DNA of 64,000 nt, from the NCBI GenBank assembly GCA_963764685.1, contig CAVXTT010000001.1, forward strand, positions 143,464 to 207,463. The letters run 5' to 3'. The translations under genes were made by a program, and so were the position numbers. Numbering within the stretch: position 1 is the first letter of the stretch; every line of letters begins with the position of its first letter. The notes beneath the pieces are model-generated. The model made no database searches, had not been told where the DNA came from, and saw nothing but the letters and a program-made list of their open reading frames with translations. This document shows positions 1 to 9,477 of this stretch, one piece after another. The DNA is from CAVXTT01 sp963764685. Its GTDB lineage: Bacteria; Bacteroidota; Ignavibacteria; Ignavibacteriales; Ignavibacteriaceae.

Positions 1-1
1 A

Positions 2-1720
2 AAATTCCTTCTGCTTGCAGGAGGTCTGCAGGTGGGAATTACTGTAGCCGTTGCATCAATTATTTTTATTATGACAGGTTTTGATCCCGGGCAGGCGGTT
101 TTTTTCGGATTCCTCCTGAGTCTATCCAGCACTGCTATAGTATTAAATCTTATCTCTGACAGAAATGAAGTAAACTCTCCCCAGGGAAAAATATCAACAG
201 GAATATTAATTTTTCAGGATCTCATTATAGTACCGATGTTTTTACTGCTGCCTGTTCTTTCATCCCAGGGGGGCAGAAGTGCCGGGACTATAGTACTGCA
301 GCTTGTTTTTGCATTCGGCGCAGTTGCCCTGATCCTGTTTATTGCAAAATTCCTGATGCCTAAAATTACATTACAGCTTGCCAGGCTCAGGATCCGTGAG
401 GCATTTACGATAGGGATAATATTACTTTTACTCGGCACAGCTTATCTTACCCACACAATTGGTTTGTCATTTGCCCTCGGTGCCTTTATTGCAGGACTGA
501 TACTTTCTGAGTCCGAATTTAATTATCAGATCACCGCAGAGATCCTCCCCCTTAAGGATGCCTTTAACAGTATATTTTTCGTGTCGATCGGTCTGCTTTT
601 GAATATCGAACTGGTTACCGGTTTTCCTCTCCTGATGTTCCTCCTGGTAGTCGGAATAATCCTCATAAAAGCAGCTATTATCATATCGGTTATTATGCTG
701 CTCAGGTATCCTGTACGCATAGGAATTATTTCCGGAATTTATTTAGCCCAGGTAGGAGAATTTTCATTTATACTTTCCCAGGCCGGAAGAAATTACCAGC
801 TGATAGATTCCGTTTATTATAATGCATTCATTGCTTCATCAATTTTTACGATGATGCTTACTCCCTTTCTTTTCACAGTTGCTCATAAGATCGCCTCAGG
901 GGCTGCCGGTCTTGATACCAAAAAAATTCCTGCTGCAAAAGAAAAAGATGAATTCAAATCTCTTAAAAAACACGTGGTAATTGTCGGCTTCGGACTTAAC
1001 GGAAGAAACCTGGCGCGGGTTCTTAAAGAAACAGGAATAAGCTACCTTGTAGTAGAAATGAATCCGGACACTGTCCTGCAGGAAAAAGAAAAGGGGGAGA
1101 AAATGATATTCGGGGATATCACAAAAGAAAAAATATTGCGAAGCGCTAAAATTAAAGAAGCGAATGTTATTGTATTCGCTATTTCTGATCCGGAAGCTTC
1201 AATCAGGGGATTAAAGATGGTTAAAAAGTTAAACTCAAATATTTATACTATTGTCAGGACAAGATATATTAATGAGATCGAACTCCTGATGAAGGCAGGG
1301 GCTGATGAAGTGATCCCTGAAGAATTTGAAACATCTCTCCAGATTTTCAGTAAGGTGCTCGAGAAATATCATATCCCCTTAAATGTGATAATGAGACAGG
1401 TGGCATTACTAAGGGGAGAATCCTATAATTTAATGAGAAGCGAAACTGCAGATGTAAGTTCTTTTGTGCATCTGAATGAAATTCTTGCTGCAGGACTAAC
1501 AGATACTTTTTATATCGATGAGAAAAATCCTCACGCAGGAAAAGATCTTACAGAGCTCGACCTCCGCGCAAGGACAGATGCAACGATTATTGCAATCGTC
1601 AGGGGAAATGAAACTATCTCTAATCCTTCCGGACGTGAAAGAATACTCGCTAAAGATACCTTAGTAATCACCGGAACCCATCAGTCTGTTGATAAGGCAT
1701 TTGAATACCTTAATGGATAA
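2..1720 (+). CDS. Kef-type cation:proton antiporter (CPA2), 5' truncated
   Basis: Membrane antiporter exchanging K+ or Na+ for protons, with a cytoplasmic regulatory domain. The open frame runs back to base 2, reading KFLLLAGGLQVG before the first GTG at 32, so the N-terminal helices lie outside the window. Counting from the GTG, residues 1-285 are repeated membrane helices with the CPA2 signatures FQDLIIVP (61-68) and AQVGEFSFIL (239-248). A TrkA-N Rossmann domain follows with GFGLNG at 319-324, and the last ~80 residues look like TrkA-C. The family is clear; ion specificity cannot be read from sequence. No neighbour on the same strand suggests an operon. Confidence 0.9.
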   Translation, partial: KFLLLAGGLQVGITVAVASIIFIMTGFDPGQAVFFGFLLSLSSTAIVLNLISDRNEVNSPQGKISTGILIFQDLIIVPMFLLLPVLSSQGGRSAGTIVLQLVFAFGAVALILFIAKFLMPKITLQLARLRIREAFTIGIILLLLGTAYLTHTIGLSFALGAFIAGLILSESEFNYQITAEILPLKDAFNSIFFVSIGLLLNIELVTGFPLLMFLLVVGIILIKAAIIISVIMLLRYPVRIGIISGIYLAQVGEFSFILSQAGRNYQLIDSVYYNAFIASSIFTMMLTPFLFTVAHKIASGAAGLDTKKIPAAKEKDEFKSLKKHVVIVGFGLNGRNLARVLKETGISYLVVEMNPDTVLQEKEKGEKMIFGDITKEKILRSAKIKEANVIVFAISDPEASIRGLKMVKKLNSNIYTIVRTRYINEIELLMKAGADEVIPEEFETSLQIFSKVLEKYHIPLNVIMRQVALLRGESYNLMRSETADVSSFVHLNEILAAGLTDTFYIDEKNPHAGKDLTELDLRARTDATIIAIVRGNETISNPSGRERILAKDTLVITGTHQSVDKAFEYLNG

Positions 1721-2216
1721 GTTTCTTATATTATGTTTGGATAACTGAAGAAATTCTATGAGCGGTCCATACTAAAACACGAAAATATATCCTTATATCA
1801 GGCGGGAAATAGTCCAAAAAGTTCATAAAAATCAAAGATCCCGACATTCTTTTAACACCACTTCCAAAGCACCATATCTTCATTTAATTCATATTTAAGC
1901 ACTATCTGATAATGAGCAGGCAGTGGCCGGGGGGTGCTCCGGCAAGCTATGGACAAAACAGCCCGGTTTTAGGCCGGGCATTGTCCGTGCACTGTCCGGG
2001 CGCTGCCCGAGCACCCGTATTTATCAGATCAATGTTTCTGAAATAATTTTATGGAAAATTATATAAATACTTTATAGTACTTTTAAAAAAAATAAAAGGG
2101 AGTAAGGTAAATGCCAAAGGAAGGGGTAGTGAAATATTTTGAGGAAAATTATTTTTGAGGGATTCTGACTTGGTTTCTAAGATACTAAATTTAGCCCCAC
2201 GGTTAGAAACCGTAGG
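1721..2216. other. intergenic region, no gene seen
   Basis: About 500 bases between convergent genes. I find no plausible coding frame. It holds a long GC-rich palindrome (1904-2029) and a hairpin at the end of the amylase gene (2193-2219); the rest is AT-rich and unremarkable. Confidence 0.6.
1904..2029. repeat. 126-bp multi-arm palindrome
   Basis: A nested imperfect palindrome. The outermost arms are ATCTGATAA (1904-1912) and TTATCAGAT (2021-2029). Next are GGGTGCTCCGGCA (1932-1944) and TGCCCGAGCACCC (2004-2016), with one mismatch. Inside are GGACAA (1951-1956)/TTGTCC (1981-1986) and GCCCGG (1961-1966)/CCGGGC (1974-1979). It is far more GC-rich than its surroundings and has no coding frame. 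It could be a structured RNA, a REP/MITE-like element or a protein-binding cruciform. Confidence 0.6.
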
Positions 2217-2219
2217 CTA
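2193..2219 (-). terminator. hairpin at the end of the amylase gene
   Basis: On the minus strand the amylase stop codon is followed by a stem pairing CCTACGGTT with AACCGTGGGG, about 12 pairs with a bulge. No clean T tract follows in either direction. It may be a weak terminator or a copy of a dispersed palindromic repeat. Confidence 0.35.
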
Positions 2220-3557
2220 TTTTGTTTTAACGAAAACTTTATATTCCCACGGTTTTAGATTAAGCTCAACAGTTCCCGAAATTTTCTGATCAGTTCCTGT
2301 AAATAGTTCGGTATAATTCCCATCAACACGCTGATCATTAATCTTGACTGAAGCTTCTCCAGGTGAGAGGTTAAATACCGCAAAAATTTTATCGCTCCCT
2401 TTTTCTCTTATCATCGGAAGCACATTCTTGTTTTCTGTTTCAAGAATAACCTGGGTACCTCCTCTTTCCCCATTATATAATGCTTCATTAACTTTCCGGA
2501 GATTGAAAAGTTTTGAGTAAATATTTTTGAAGGGATGATCCTTCCACTCGATTGGATCCCTTTCAAAAAATTTAAGCCGCTTATCCGATCCCGCTTCCTG
2601 ACCGCTGTATATTAATGGGATGCCGGAGACAATATTTGTAAGGACAGCAAAAGTACCTGCCGCATCACCCAGGCGTTCAAACTCTGTTCCGGTCCAGGAA
2701 TTTATATCGTGGTTGGAGGTAAACCTCATCCTGAATGCTGATTGCGGATAATTATCCTGCTCTTCTTTAAATAACTCTATGAAGTCTGCTGCTTTTTTTT
2801 CTCCTTTAGCAGTGCTGTTCATCAGATTGGAAAATCCCCACGAGTATGTGGCATCAAACGCTTTCTCGTGGAAATCGGGTCCCTCAGCTTCGGCTAACAT
2901 AAATACTGGCTTTACCTTTTCAAATTCCGGTCTCGCATCATTCCAGAACTCCATAGGGATCATACCTGCCACATCACATCTGAACCCGTCAATATCAGTT
3001 TCGGTCAGCCAGTATTTCATCGCATTTATCATATACTGCCAGAGGTCCTTATTCTCGTAATTCAGATCGATAACATCCGTCCAGCCGGGGTCGGGAAGAA
3101 TAAAATCGCCTTCATCATTTTTCATAAACCATTCGGGGTGTTCTTTCATCAGGGGATTATCCCAGGAAGTGTGGTTTGCTACCCAATCGACAATTACATA
3201 CATCCCCATTTTATGAATTTCATTGACGAGGTGTTTAAAGTCCTCAAGTGTTCCGAATTCAGGATTTATTCCGTAATAATCCTTTACTGAATAATAACTT
3301 CCCAAAGATCCTTTACGGTTAACTTCACCAACAGGGGTAACCGGCATAAACCATAATATGCCTGCACCCATTTCTTTTAATCTCGGGAGATGTTTTTCGA
3401 ATGCCTTGAATGTACCTTCTTTTGAATACTGTCTGACATTCACTTCATAGATGGTGAGGTTATAACTCCATTCGGGGTGTTTTACCTGGGAGACCCCCTG
3501 ACAGGTGAGCAGCAGCAGGACAAATAATTGAACCGGGAAGGACTTGATTAGCCGAAT
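2217..3557 (-). CDS. alpha-amylase family (GH13) lipoprotein
   Basis: Glycoside hydrolase acting on alpha-glucans outside the cytoplasm. The GH13 motifs are visible: VIVDWVANHTS (region I), GFRCDVAG with the nucleophile Asp, FMLAEAEG with the acid/base Glu, and TSNHD with the transition-state Asp. A small C-terminal beta domain ends the protein. The first standard start is a GTG at 3443, but the frame continues upstream through EWSYNLTIYE and a lipoprotein signal LFVLLLLTC, so that start is too late. No ATG, GTG or TTG is in frame beyond it before a stop. The best candidate is an ATT at 3555-3557 behind AAGGA; an upstream sequencing indel is the alternative. Monocistronic. Confidence 0.85.
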   Translation of the reverse strand: MRLIKSFPVQLFVLLLLTCQGVSQVKHPEWSYNLTIYEVNVRQYSKEGTFKAFEKHLPRLKEMGAGILWFMPVTPVGEVNRKGSLGSYYSVKDYYGINPEFGTLEDFKHLVNEIHKMGMYVIVDWVANHTSWDNPLMKEHPEWFMKNDEGDFILPDPGWTDVIDLNYENKDLWQYMINAMKYWLTETDIDGFRCDVAGMIPMEFWNDARPEFEKVKPVFMLAEAEGPDFHEKAFDATYSWGFSNLMNSTAKGEKKAADFIELFKEEQDNYPQSAFRMRFTSNHDINSWTGTEFERLGDAAGTFAVLTNIVSGIPLIYSGQEAGSDKRLKFFERDPIEWKDHPFKNIYSKLFNLRKVNEALYNGERGGTQVILETENKNVLPMIREKGSDKIFAVFNLSPGEASVKINDQRVDGNYTELFTGTDQKISGTVELNLKPWEYKVFVKTK

Positions 3558-3588
3558 ATTAAACGATCCTTATTTTTAATTAATTATA

Positions 3589-5494
3589 TCAAATTTTATA
3601 TATCTGGGCATTCGAGTCCTGTCCCGGTTTTTCGTCTGTATCTTCCCGGAATTTTCCAATCGACTGCTCCGAACTTAGTTTTTCTCTTATTCTCTGATAT
3701 CTCTGAAGGATTGACTGGTGTTTAGTGATCTCATCCTGAATTCTTCTTTTTGCCGACATCAAGCTTGCTGATAGAACCTTTGTGCTGTTCCTGTTCAAGC
3801 TTTAAAGTACTGATTGCATTCTGTATGTCGTCCAGCTCTTTCATCGATTCTGTGATTCTGGTCCTGATAACATCAAATTCATCTTCATAATGCTGGAATT
3901 CTTTCTGGAACCCGGTGTTTCTTTCCCTGAGTTTGGAATAATTCAAATTCATAGTATTAAGCAGGTCCTGGAAATTCTTTTCGATCACAGATTTCTTTTT
4001 GAAGAGAAGATCGGTCTCCAGGCGGAGGTCTTCATTAACTCCCCTTCTCTCAATAGCCTCATCTTCCAGTTTCTGCAATTCGTTCCAAAGATATTCCCTC
4101 TGCTCTCTTGTACTATTCAGCACCTGGTCGGTAGATTCAATTTCAACCTGCCTGATATTGAGTATGCGTTCGCTCTCCTCAAGGGCAGCTAATTTTTCAA
4201 AAAGCATCTGATCCTTATCGTCAAGGTCCTTATCTTTCTTTAAAAGAACCTGCTCGAGAACATTACGTTTTTTATTTATATCATTCAGTTCTTTATTCAG
4301 CTTTTGGAAAACTTTCATAAACCGGGTTTCCAGTTCAGTGTTCCCCTGCTCTATTTCAGTTCTTCTTTGTTGAAGAAGTGATATCAATTCCGACAGCTTA
4401 GAATGATTCTCAACGAGCTTATCATATTCGAACTTAAGGTTCTGCATTTCCGTATAATTAACCAATACCTGGTTTTTCTTCTTCTCGAGATCGGTAACTT
4501 CAGATTTCAGCTGGTTTAATTTGTCTCCATTCGACACAATTAAATTATTAACTGATTCCAGTTCCTCCTGTCTGAGGGTCAGGGAATCAGACGCTTTGAC
4601 CAGTTCACCGGTCACATCTTTCAGCTGATCTGATTTCTGCGTTAGATTGGCATAGAGTTTCTGTGCGTGCTGTTCAAAAGCTTTTATTTTAATGGTGAGA
4701 TTCTTGAGAATGCCGTATTTAGCTTTCTCTTCTGATTCTAATTTTTCGAGGCTTATTTTGAGTTCTGATCGATGAGCTTGAACATCCTGATACTCCTGCT
4801 TCAGCTGGTCTGTTTCCTGTTTGTGTATTTCAAGGTTACTGACTGTCTCGGCTAAATCCCGGTTCTTTGAGTTTAACTGCTGATCTAGGTTTCTGAGATG
4901 CTCATCCAGTTTCCGGAGCTTCACTTCCTGAAGGTTTGTCTTCTCTGAATAATTTCTTTCTTTCTGCAGGAGATCGGCTAATTTTTTTTCAATCGATGAG
5001 ATTTCTGTCTGCTTCTGATTAATTCTTCCTTTTATATGATCTTCTTCTTCAATCAGATCCCCGATCTTTTTCCTTCCCCTTTCAATTTCCTCCCGTATTC
5101 TTTTTTGTTCCTCAAGGATCTTCTTCTGGTCTTCTATTTCAGTCAGCTTTGATTGATTAAGCTCCACCAGAGCTTCAAGTTCGTTTAATTTCGTTGTTGT
5201 GGAAAGTATATTTTCCTGTATACCTGTTTTGACTTCCGCCAGGCTGCTGATTTTGGAATCCAGTTGTTTCAGAGATTCAAGCTTTTGGTTTTCTTCTTTT
5301 TTGTACGTCCGGATTTTATCAATCAGGGAATTATGATGATCCTGAAGCTGTGCGGTTTCAAGTTTTAGAGCTTTTACAGTTCTCTGGAGTTCTTTCATAC
5401 TTAATTCCTGCTCTTTGATCAGTTCGAGCTCGAAATTAAGTTTTTCAACTTCAGATTTTAACTGCTTTATCTCTCTTCTGCCGAATATGGACAT
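3589..5494 (-). CDS. long coiled-coil protein, frameshifted near its 3' end
   Basis: No recognised family. Apart from a short N-terminus, the 587-residue main frame (5494 to 3731) is an almost uninterrupted coiled coil, rich in Glu, Lys, Leu and Gln with heptad spacing, and has no signal peptide or membrane span. It reads like a cytoplasmic filament or scaffold, superficially SMC- or myosin-like, but I see no ATPase motifs. The main frame ends at GKKKNSG, while an overlapping frame continues in the same style (RRIQDEITKHQSILQRYQ) to a natural end at 3589. The switch falls at a run of five T (about 3747-3752), so I treat it as one gene with a one-base indel. The small gene at 5561-5899 lies 66 bases upstream on the same strand. 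Confidence 0.7.
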
Positions 5495-5560
5495 AAGGGG
5501 ACTCCCGGGGAATTATTTAATACGAACTTAGCTATATATCGTTATAATTTCAATGAAATA

Positions 5561-5899
5561 TTAATCCATTTCCCTTTTATATTTCTGCCTGAAATGGAGC
5601 TTTTGAAGCTGTCTTTCAATTATAAGGTCAGCAAGCTGTGTGGGTATATGTTCCCTGTTCTTGGCAGCGAACAATCTGGTCAGCTTTTCCTCATCTATAT
5701 CAATCAGGTATAAAGTATTAAGAAGTTTGTCATATTTATATTCCAGAAGGTAGGCGAGTTTTTCTGCAAGGTATTTCTTTAACTCATCCAGGGAGATCAT
5801 ATCCTTCACGGAAATAACTGATTCTATCCCGGGACGGTCGAAATCCTTAACGATTAGTTTTAGAATACTGGCGGATTCTGCGGAATTGTTTTCACTCAT
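5561..5899 (-). CDS. small protein of unknown function (112 aa)
   Basis: Not recognised. It is acidic at the N-terminus and predicted mostly helical, with a leucine- and tyrosine-rich middle (KYLAEKLAYLLEYKYDKLL) and a basic C-terminal tail. It has no signal peptide, membrane segment or cysteines. It lies just upstream of the coiled-coil gene on the same strand, 66 bases apart, so the two may be co-transcribed and could interact; that is inference from position only. Confidence 0.55.
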   Translation of the reverse strand: MSENNSAESASILKLIVKDFDRPGIESVISVKDMISLDELKKYLAEKLAYLLEYKYDKLLNTLYLIDIDEEKLTRLFAAKNREHIPTQLADLIIERQLQKLHFRQKYKREMD

Positions 5900-5979
5900 A
5901 CCTGCTAAAATAATGAAATTGGCTGAAAATTATCGGGAGAATTTTATTCCCTGGCACGACAAAGAAGCGGGCGACAATT

Positions 5980-6648
5980 TCACAATGCTTCGGGTGATAA
6001 TTCCCTTAACAGGATATTTTTCCTGTGGAGGAATTTAACAAAAATGAAACAGCTGCTTGTAATAAATAAAGCCGCTAAAACATCAATCGTATAATGAACA
6101 TGCTGAATTATTACAAAGACAGCTACAAGGATAATAGCGGCAAGCAGAAAATATTTATACACTCCTTTTTCTGCCACTAAGAAGAGGATGAGCAGTGTTG
6201 CCGTATGCCCTGAAAAGAAGAGGTCTTTTGTCAGTAGATTACCTGTTCCGAAAGTTTCCACGAATGGATCATTCAGCAGAATATGTCCTGCCGGGGGATC
6301 AAGCGGAACAAGGTACATACAGATTATCCGGGTAAGAATCATTAGTGAATAAACCTGCATTCCCTGGAGAAGATTAAAAGGTGAGCGGAGCAGGAAAATA
6401 ACAGATAAGATAAGTGATGCATAGATCAGTGAAAAAACAGGCCAGGTCATATCAACCGGGTTTATAAGGGCCAGAACCGGATCCGGAAGTACTACTCCAT
6501 TCCTGGATTCAACAAATAATAAAAAGCGCGTAAGTGAAAATAAAAGGGCAGCAAGTATAATTCCTGTAAAGACAAACTCCAGTCTGAACCTGGAATTCCG
6601 GAGATATGATTTCCAATGAAAGAAGTAATTTGTTGTAGGAATATTCAC
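5980..6648 (-). CDS. PAP2-like (PAP2_C type) integral membrane phosphatase/transferase
   Basis: A membrane protein of 222 residues with about six hydrophobic spans. The pair of motifs DLFFSGHTATLL and HVHYTIDVLAA matches the C-terminal PAP2/sphingomyelin-synthase-like family, in which the two His and the Asp form the catalytic triad for phosphoryl or phosphocholine transfer on lipids. The substrate cannot be told. It follows the hybrid kinase gene by 16 bases on the same strand and is probably the last gene of the sensor operon. The weak Shine-Dalgarno signal before the ATG is usual in this lineage. Confidence 0.75.
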   Translation of the reverse strand: MNIPTTNYFFHWKSYLRNSRFRLEFVFTGIILAALLFSLTRFLLFVESRNGVVLPDPVLALINPVDMTWPVFSLIYASLILSVIFLLRSPFNLLQGMQVYSLMILTRIICMYLVPLDPPAGHILLNDPFVETFGTGNLLTKDLFFSGHTATLLILFLVAEKGVYKYFLLAAIILVAVFVIIQHVHYTIDVLAALFITSSCFIFVKFLHRKNILLRELSPEAL

Positions 6649-6664
6649 TCCCTCTTTAATGATT

Positions 6665-8173
6665 TTAATGCACTTTTTTAAGTGCCTGAAGCAGATCTGT
6701 TCTTGAAAATGGTTTTACCAGGAACTCATCCGCCCCCGCATCTAAGAACTGCTGGATCTTAGTTTCAACAAATTCATTTGAAACAATGATTATGGGACGT
6801 TTAAAAGGATCGCTGGATTTTATTTCCCGGCAGATGGTAAGGCTGTGATCCCAGTAGCCCTGGTTTACATCAAATATAACAGCTTCATAACCTTTATTCT
6901 TGAAATTTTCTATCCTGAAGTTGCCGAAGGTATGGGATACTATATTGTATTTATTTTTGAGAAATGCAGTTATAAGACTTATAGAATCCTGCAGTTCGTC
7001 TATCATATAAATTTTCTTTAGACTTGTTTCCCCGCTCTTTCCTTTTGAACCTTTCTTTTTGTTGTATTTGGATAGCGGCAGTGTCAGTGTAAATGTGGAT
7101 CCGACTCCTTTGATACTATCAACAAGTAAGGAGCCCCCGACCAGTTCAACGTACCTTTTGGCCAGCGCAAGTCCGAGTCCGTTGCCTTCATAATTTCTTC
7201 CTATATCCAGATCTTCCTGGCTGAACGGATTGAAGAGGTGATCCAGGTACTCTGCTGAAATACCTACACCCGAATCTTTAATTTTGCAGAAAGCCAGTTC
7301 TTTTTCTTCCAAAGTACCTGACTCGACTTCAACAAACCCCTGCTTAGTGAATTTAACTGCATTGCTCAGCAGGTTATTAATCGTACTTTCTACCGCCTGT
7401 ACATCAACATCAACATAGATCACCTCGGTATTTAAATTAATCCTGATATTCAGCTGCTTATCTGCAGCGGGTTTTTTAATGGCCTCGGCACAGGATTTAA
7501 GAAGCTCATTTATATCAACAGTTTCCGGCTTCATTTTATAGATACCTGCTTCGAGCTGTGCAAATTCAAGCATCTGGGTTATACTTTTGAACAAACGTTC
7601 GCTGCCGCTGTAAAGGTTATCAAGATATAATTTATCCTCTGCGGTAACCTTTTCTTTCAAACTTTCTTTTATAATGGATGAATAACCGAGGATAATATTT
7701 AAAGGTGTTCTAAGTTCGTGAGAAAGTACATTCAGGAAAGTATTTTTCAGGCGTTCAGCTTCCTTATAACTTTCTCTAAGTTTTTTTACCTCTTCCTCTG
7801 TAAGGATTAATTCCGTCTGATCTTCGTGGAAAAGAATAATATACTGCTTCCTGTCGAGGTACGTGTGAATCAGTTTAGTTCTGAAGAGAGGGGTAATGAT
7901 TTCCTTGGATTTTAACAGGTTGTCAGAATATCCGTCGAATGAAAGATAATTCTTTGTTTCAAATAAGGACTTCATACTCTGAGCCAACCCGCTCTTCTTA
8001 AGCTCAGGATCATCATAAACAGAGTAGCCTTTCAGATCATTGAAACTATATCCCCACTGGAAAGAAAATGCAGTATTGATATATACAATCTTCCCTTCCT
8101 CATTTATTACCTGTATGGGAAAATGTATCCTGTCGTAAAGACTTGCAAAATATTTCAGATTCTCATCGTCCAT
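6665..8173 (-). CDS. PAS-domain hybrid sensor histidine kinase
   Basis: A soluble 502-residue sensor kinase. The N-terminal PAS domain (about 8-120) is followed by a short coiled linker and a HisKA domain with the canonical H-box SHELRTPL (His152). The HATPase domain carries KDSGVGIS and GNGLGLAL boxes. The C-terminal receiver (about 385-500) has a candidate phospho-acceptor Asp in VIFDVNQG and the conserved Lys in LVKPFS, but its acidic pair is reduced to IDEL. No membrane segment is seen. The start codon overlaps the stop of the upstream GAF kinase, so the two are translationally coupled and likely work together. Confidence 0.88.
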   Translation of the reverse strand: MDDENLKYFASLYDRIHFPIQVINEEGKIVYINTAFSFQWGYSFNDLKGYSVYDDPELKKSGLAQSMKSLFETKNYLSFDGYSDNLLKSKEIITPLFRTKLIHTYLDRKQYIILFHEDQTELILTEEEVKKLRESYKEAERLKNTFLNVLSHELRTPLNIILGYSSIIKESLKEKVTAEDKLYLDNLYSGSERLFKSITQMLEFAQLEAGIYKMKPETVDINELLKSCAEAIKKPAADKQLNIRINLNTEVIYVDVDVQAVESTINNLLSNAVKFTKQGFVEVESGTLEEKELAFCKIKDSGVGISAEYLDHLFNPFSQEDLDIGRNYEGNGLGLALAKRYVELVGGSLLVDSIKGVGSTFTLTLPLSKYNKKKGSKGKSGETSLKKIYMIDELQDSISLITAFLKNKYNIVSHTFGNFRIENFKNKGYEAVIFDVNQGYWDHSLTICREIKSSDPFKRPIIIVSNEFVETKIQQFLDAGADEFLVKPFSRTDLLQALKKVH

Positions 8174-9477
8174 TATTTAGCCGGTAAGGAAAATTGAATT
8201 ACTGTACCTCTTGCAGAATCAAGTATCCTTATCTCGCCATTATGCTGATCAATAATGTTTCTGCAGAGGAATAAACCATAGCCCGGTTTATCAGCAACCG
8301 GAGGCTCAAAAATTTTGTCCTTAATATCTGCAGGTATTCCTGGTCCGTCATCTCTTACTTCAACATACACCTTTTCATTTGACGTATATGTTTTTATCCT
8401 GATGTTAGCGTCAGGTTTTACTTCGGCAGCATTAGAAAATAAATGCACCAGGAGATGCTGTATCTGCTCGTCATCGTAGCGGCAGGCTGGAAGCGGACTG
8501 AAGTCAACCTTAAAAATTATTTTATTAAATTTCTTAATAGATGAGATATATTTAATGACAGTCTGAACCGTCCTGTTAACGTCACCGTCATCTTTCTTGA
8601 GATTCATAATTGAAGTTTCAATAAGCACCTGGGCATATTTCTGGATGTTCCTGATGCTGTCCATTGCCACTTTTGATTTCAGTTTCAGCCTGTCAAAAAG
8701 GACAGGTTCCACAGTTGCTTTCTTTGATTCAAACTCCTTCTGGGTTTTCTCTATCGTACGGAGCAGACTTTCAAGTTCAAGAAGGGCAAAATGAACAAGT
8801 CCCTGCAGTGATTGCCCGATTTCAGAATCAATGCTTGCTTTTAATGCTTTTCGTTCAACCTGGATAAGGTGCATATTTGCTTCATTAAGTGCGTTATAAG
8901 CATTTATTTGTCCCCTGTACAGCTGCGCATTCCTGATTGCCGTTGCAGCCTGGCCGGCAAGTATTTCAAATGTATCTGTTATTTCTCTTATTTTTATTTT
9001 ATGCAGATGCTTGCTGTCGACATAGATAACACCGATTTTTTTATCATCTGCAATTAAAGGGGAGCATAGGATTGTCTGAAGTTCGAGTTTGAGAATGCTT
9101 TTACTGGAATCGTAATTTGTATCGCTCTGAGCACCTTCAATAAACTTCGACTGTCCTGTAAAAAAAACATCTTCAACGACAGTGGTACTTACATTAAAAG
9201 ATTCCTCGGGCAGATTGTTATCTTCAGAATCCAGTCCAAGCTTATATTCGAGACTTCCGGATTGATTTTTAAGTACTATAAATCCCCTTTCGGATTGCGT
9301 CAGTTTTATTGCATTATTCAGGACGAGCTGCAGCACATCCTGAAGTATTAACGACCTGTTAATACTTTTGACAATATCCAGGATCACTTCAAGATTTTTA
9401 ACACGTGCATCCGATTCAGTTTTAATTGTAACTTCTCCCTTGCTCTGCAGATTCTCCTTAAATTCCTTCAGTTTCAT
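8173..9477 (-). CDS. GAF-domain histidine-kinase-like protein lacking the usual H-box His
   Basis: A soluble 434-residue protein: short N-terminal helix, GAF domain (about 40-185), a long helical region, and a C-terminal HATPase domain with an N-box (LFSNAAEV), DDGPGIP and a compact G2 box (GYGLFLC). Where the dimerisation helix should carry His-Glu, the sequence reads ASIDSEIGQSL, placing Ser218 at the phospho-acceptor position. It may therefore bind ATP but not autophosphorylate, acting as a regulator of the adjacent hybrid kinase. It overlaps the TPR gene upstream by four bases and the PAS kinase downstream by one. An unaligned His elsewhere in the helix could still serve. Confidence 0.82.
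   Translation of the reverse strand: MKLKEFKENLQSKGEVTIKTESDARVKNLEVILDIVKSINRSLILQDVLQLVLNNAIKLTQSERGFIVLKNQSGSLEYKLGLDSEDNNLPEESFNVSTTVVEDVFFTGQSKFIEGAQSDTNYDSSKSILKLELQTILCSPLIADDKKIGVIYVDSKHLHKIKIREITDTFEILAGQAATAIRNAQLYRGQINAYNALNEANMHLIQVERKALKASIDSEIGQSLQGLVHFALLELESLLRTIEKTQKEFESKKATVEPVLFDRLKLKSKVAMDSIRNIQKYAQVLIETSIMNLKKDDGDVNRTVQTVIKYISSIKKFNKIIFKVDFSPLPACRYDDEQIQHLLVHLFSNAAEVKPDANIRIKTYTSNEKVYVEVRDDGPGIPADIKDKIFEPPVADKPGYGLFLCRNIIDQHNGEIRILDSARGTVIQFSLPAK

Noticed and set aside
1904..2029. Integron attC site
   Set aside because: Size and palindromy fit, but the conserved GTTRRRY/RYYYAAC core sites are absent and there is no integrase nearby.
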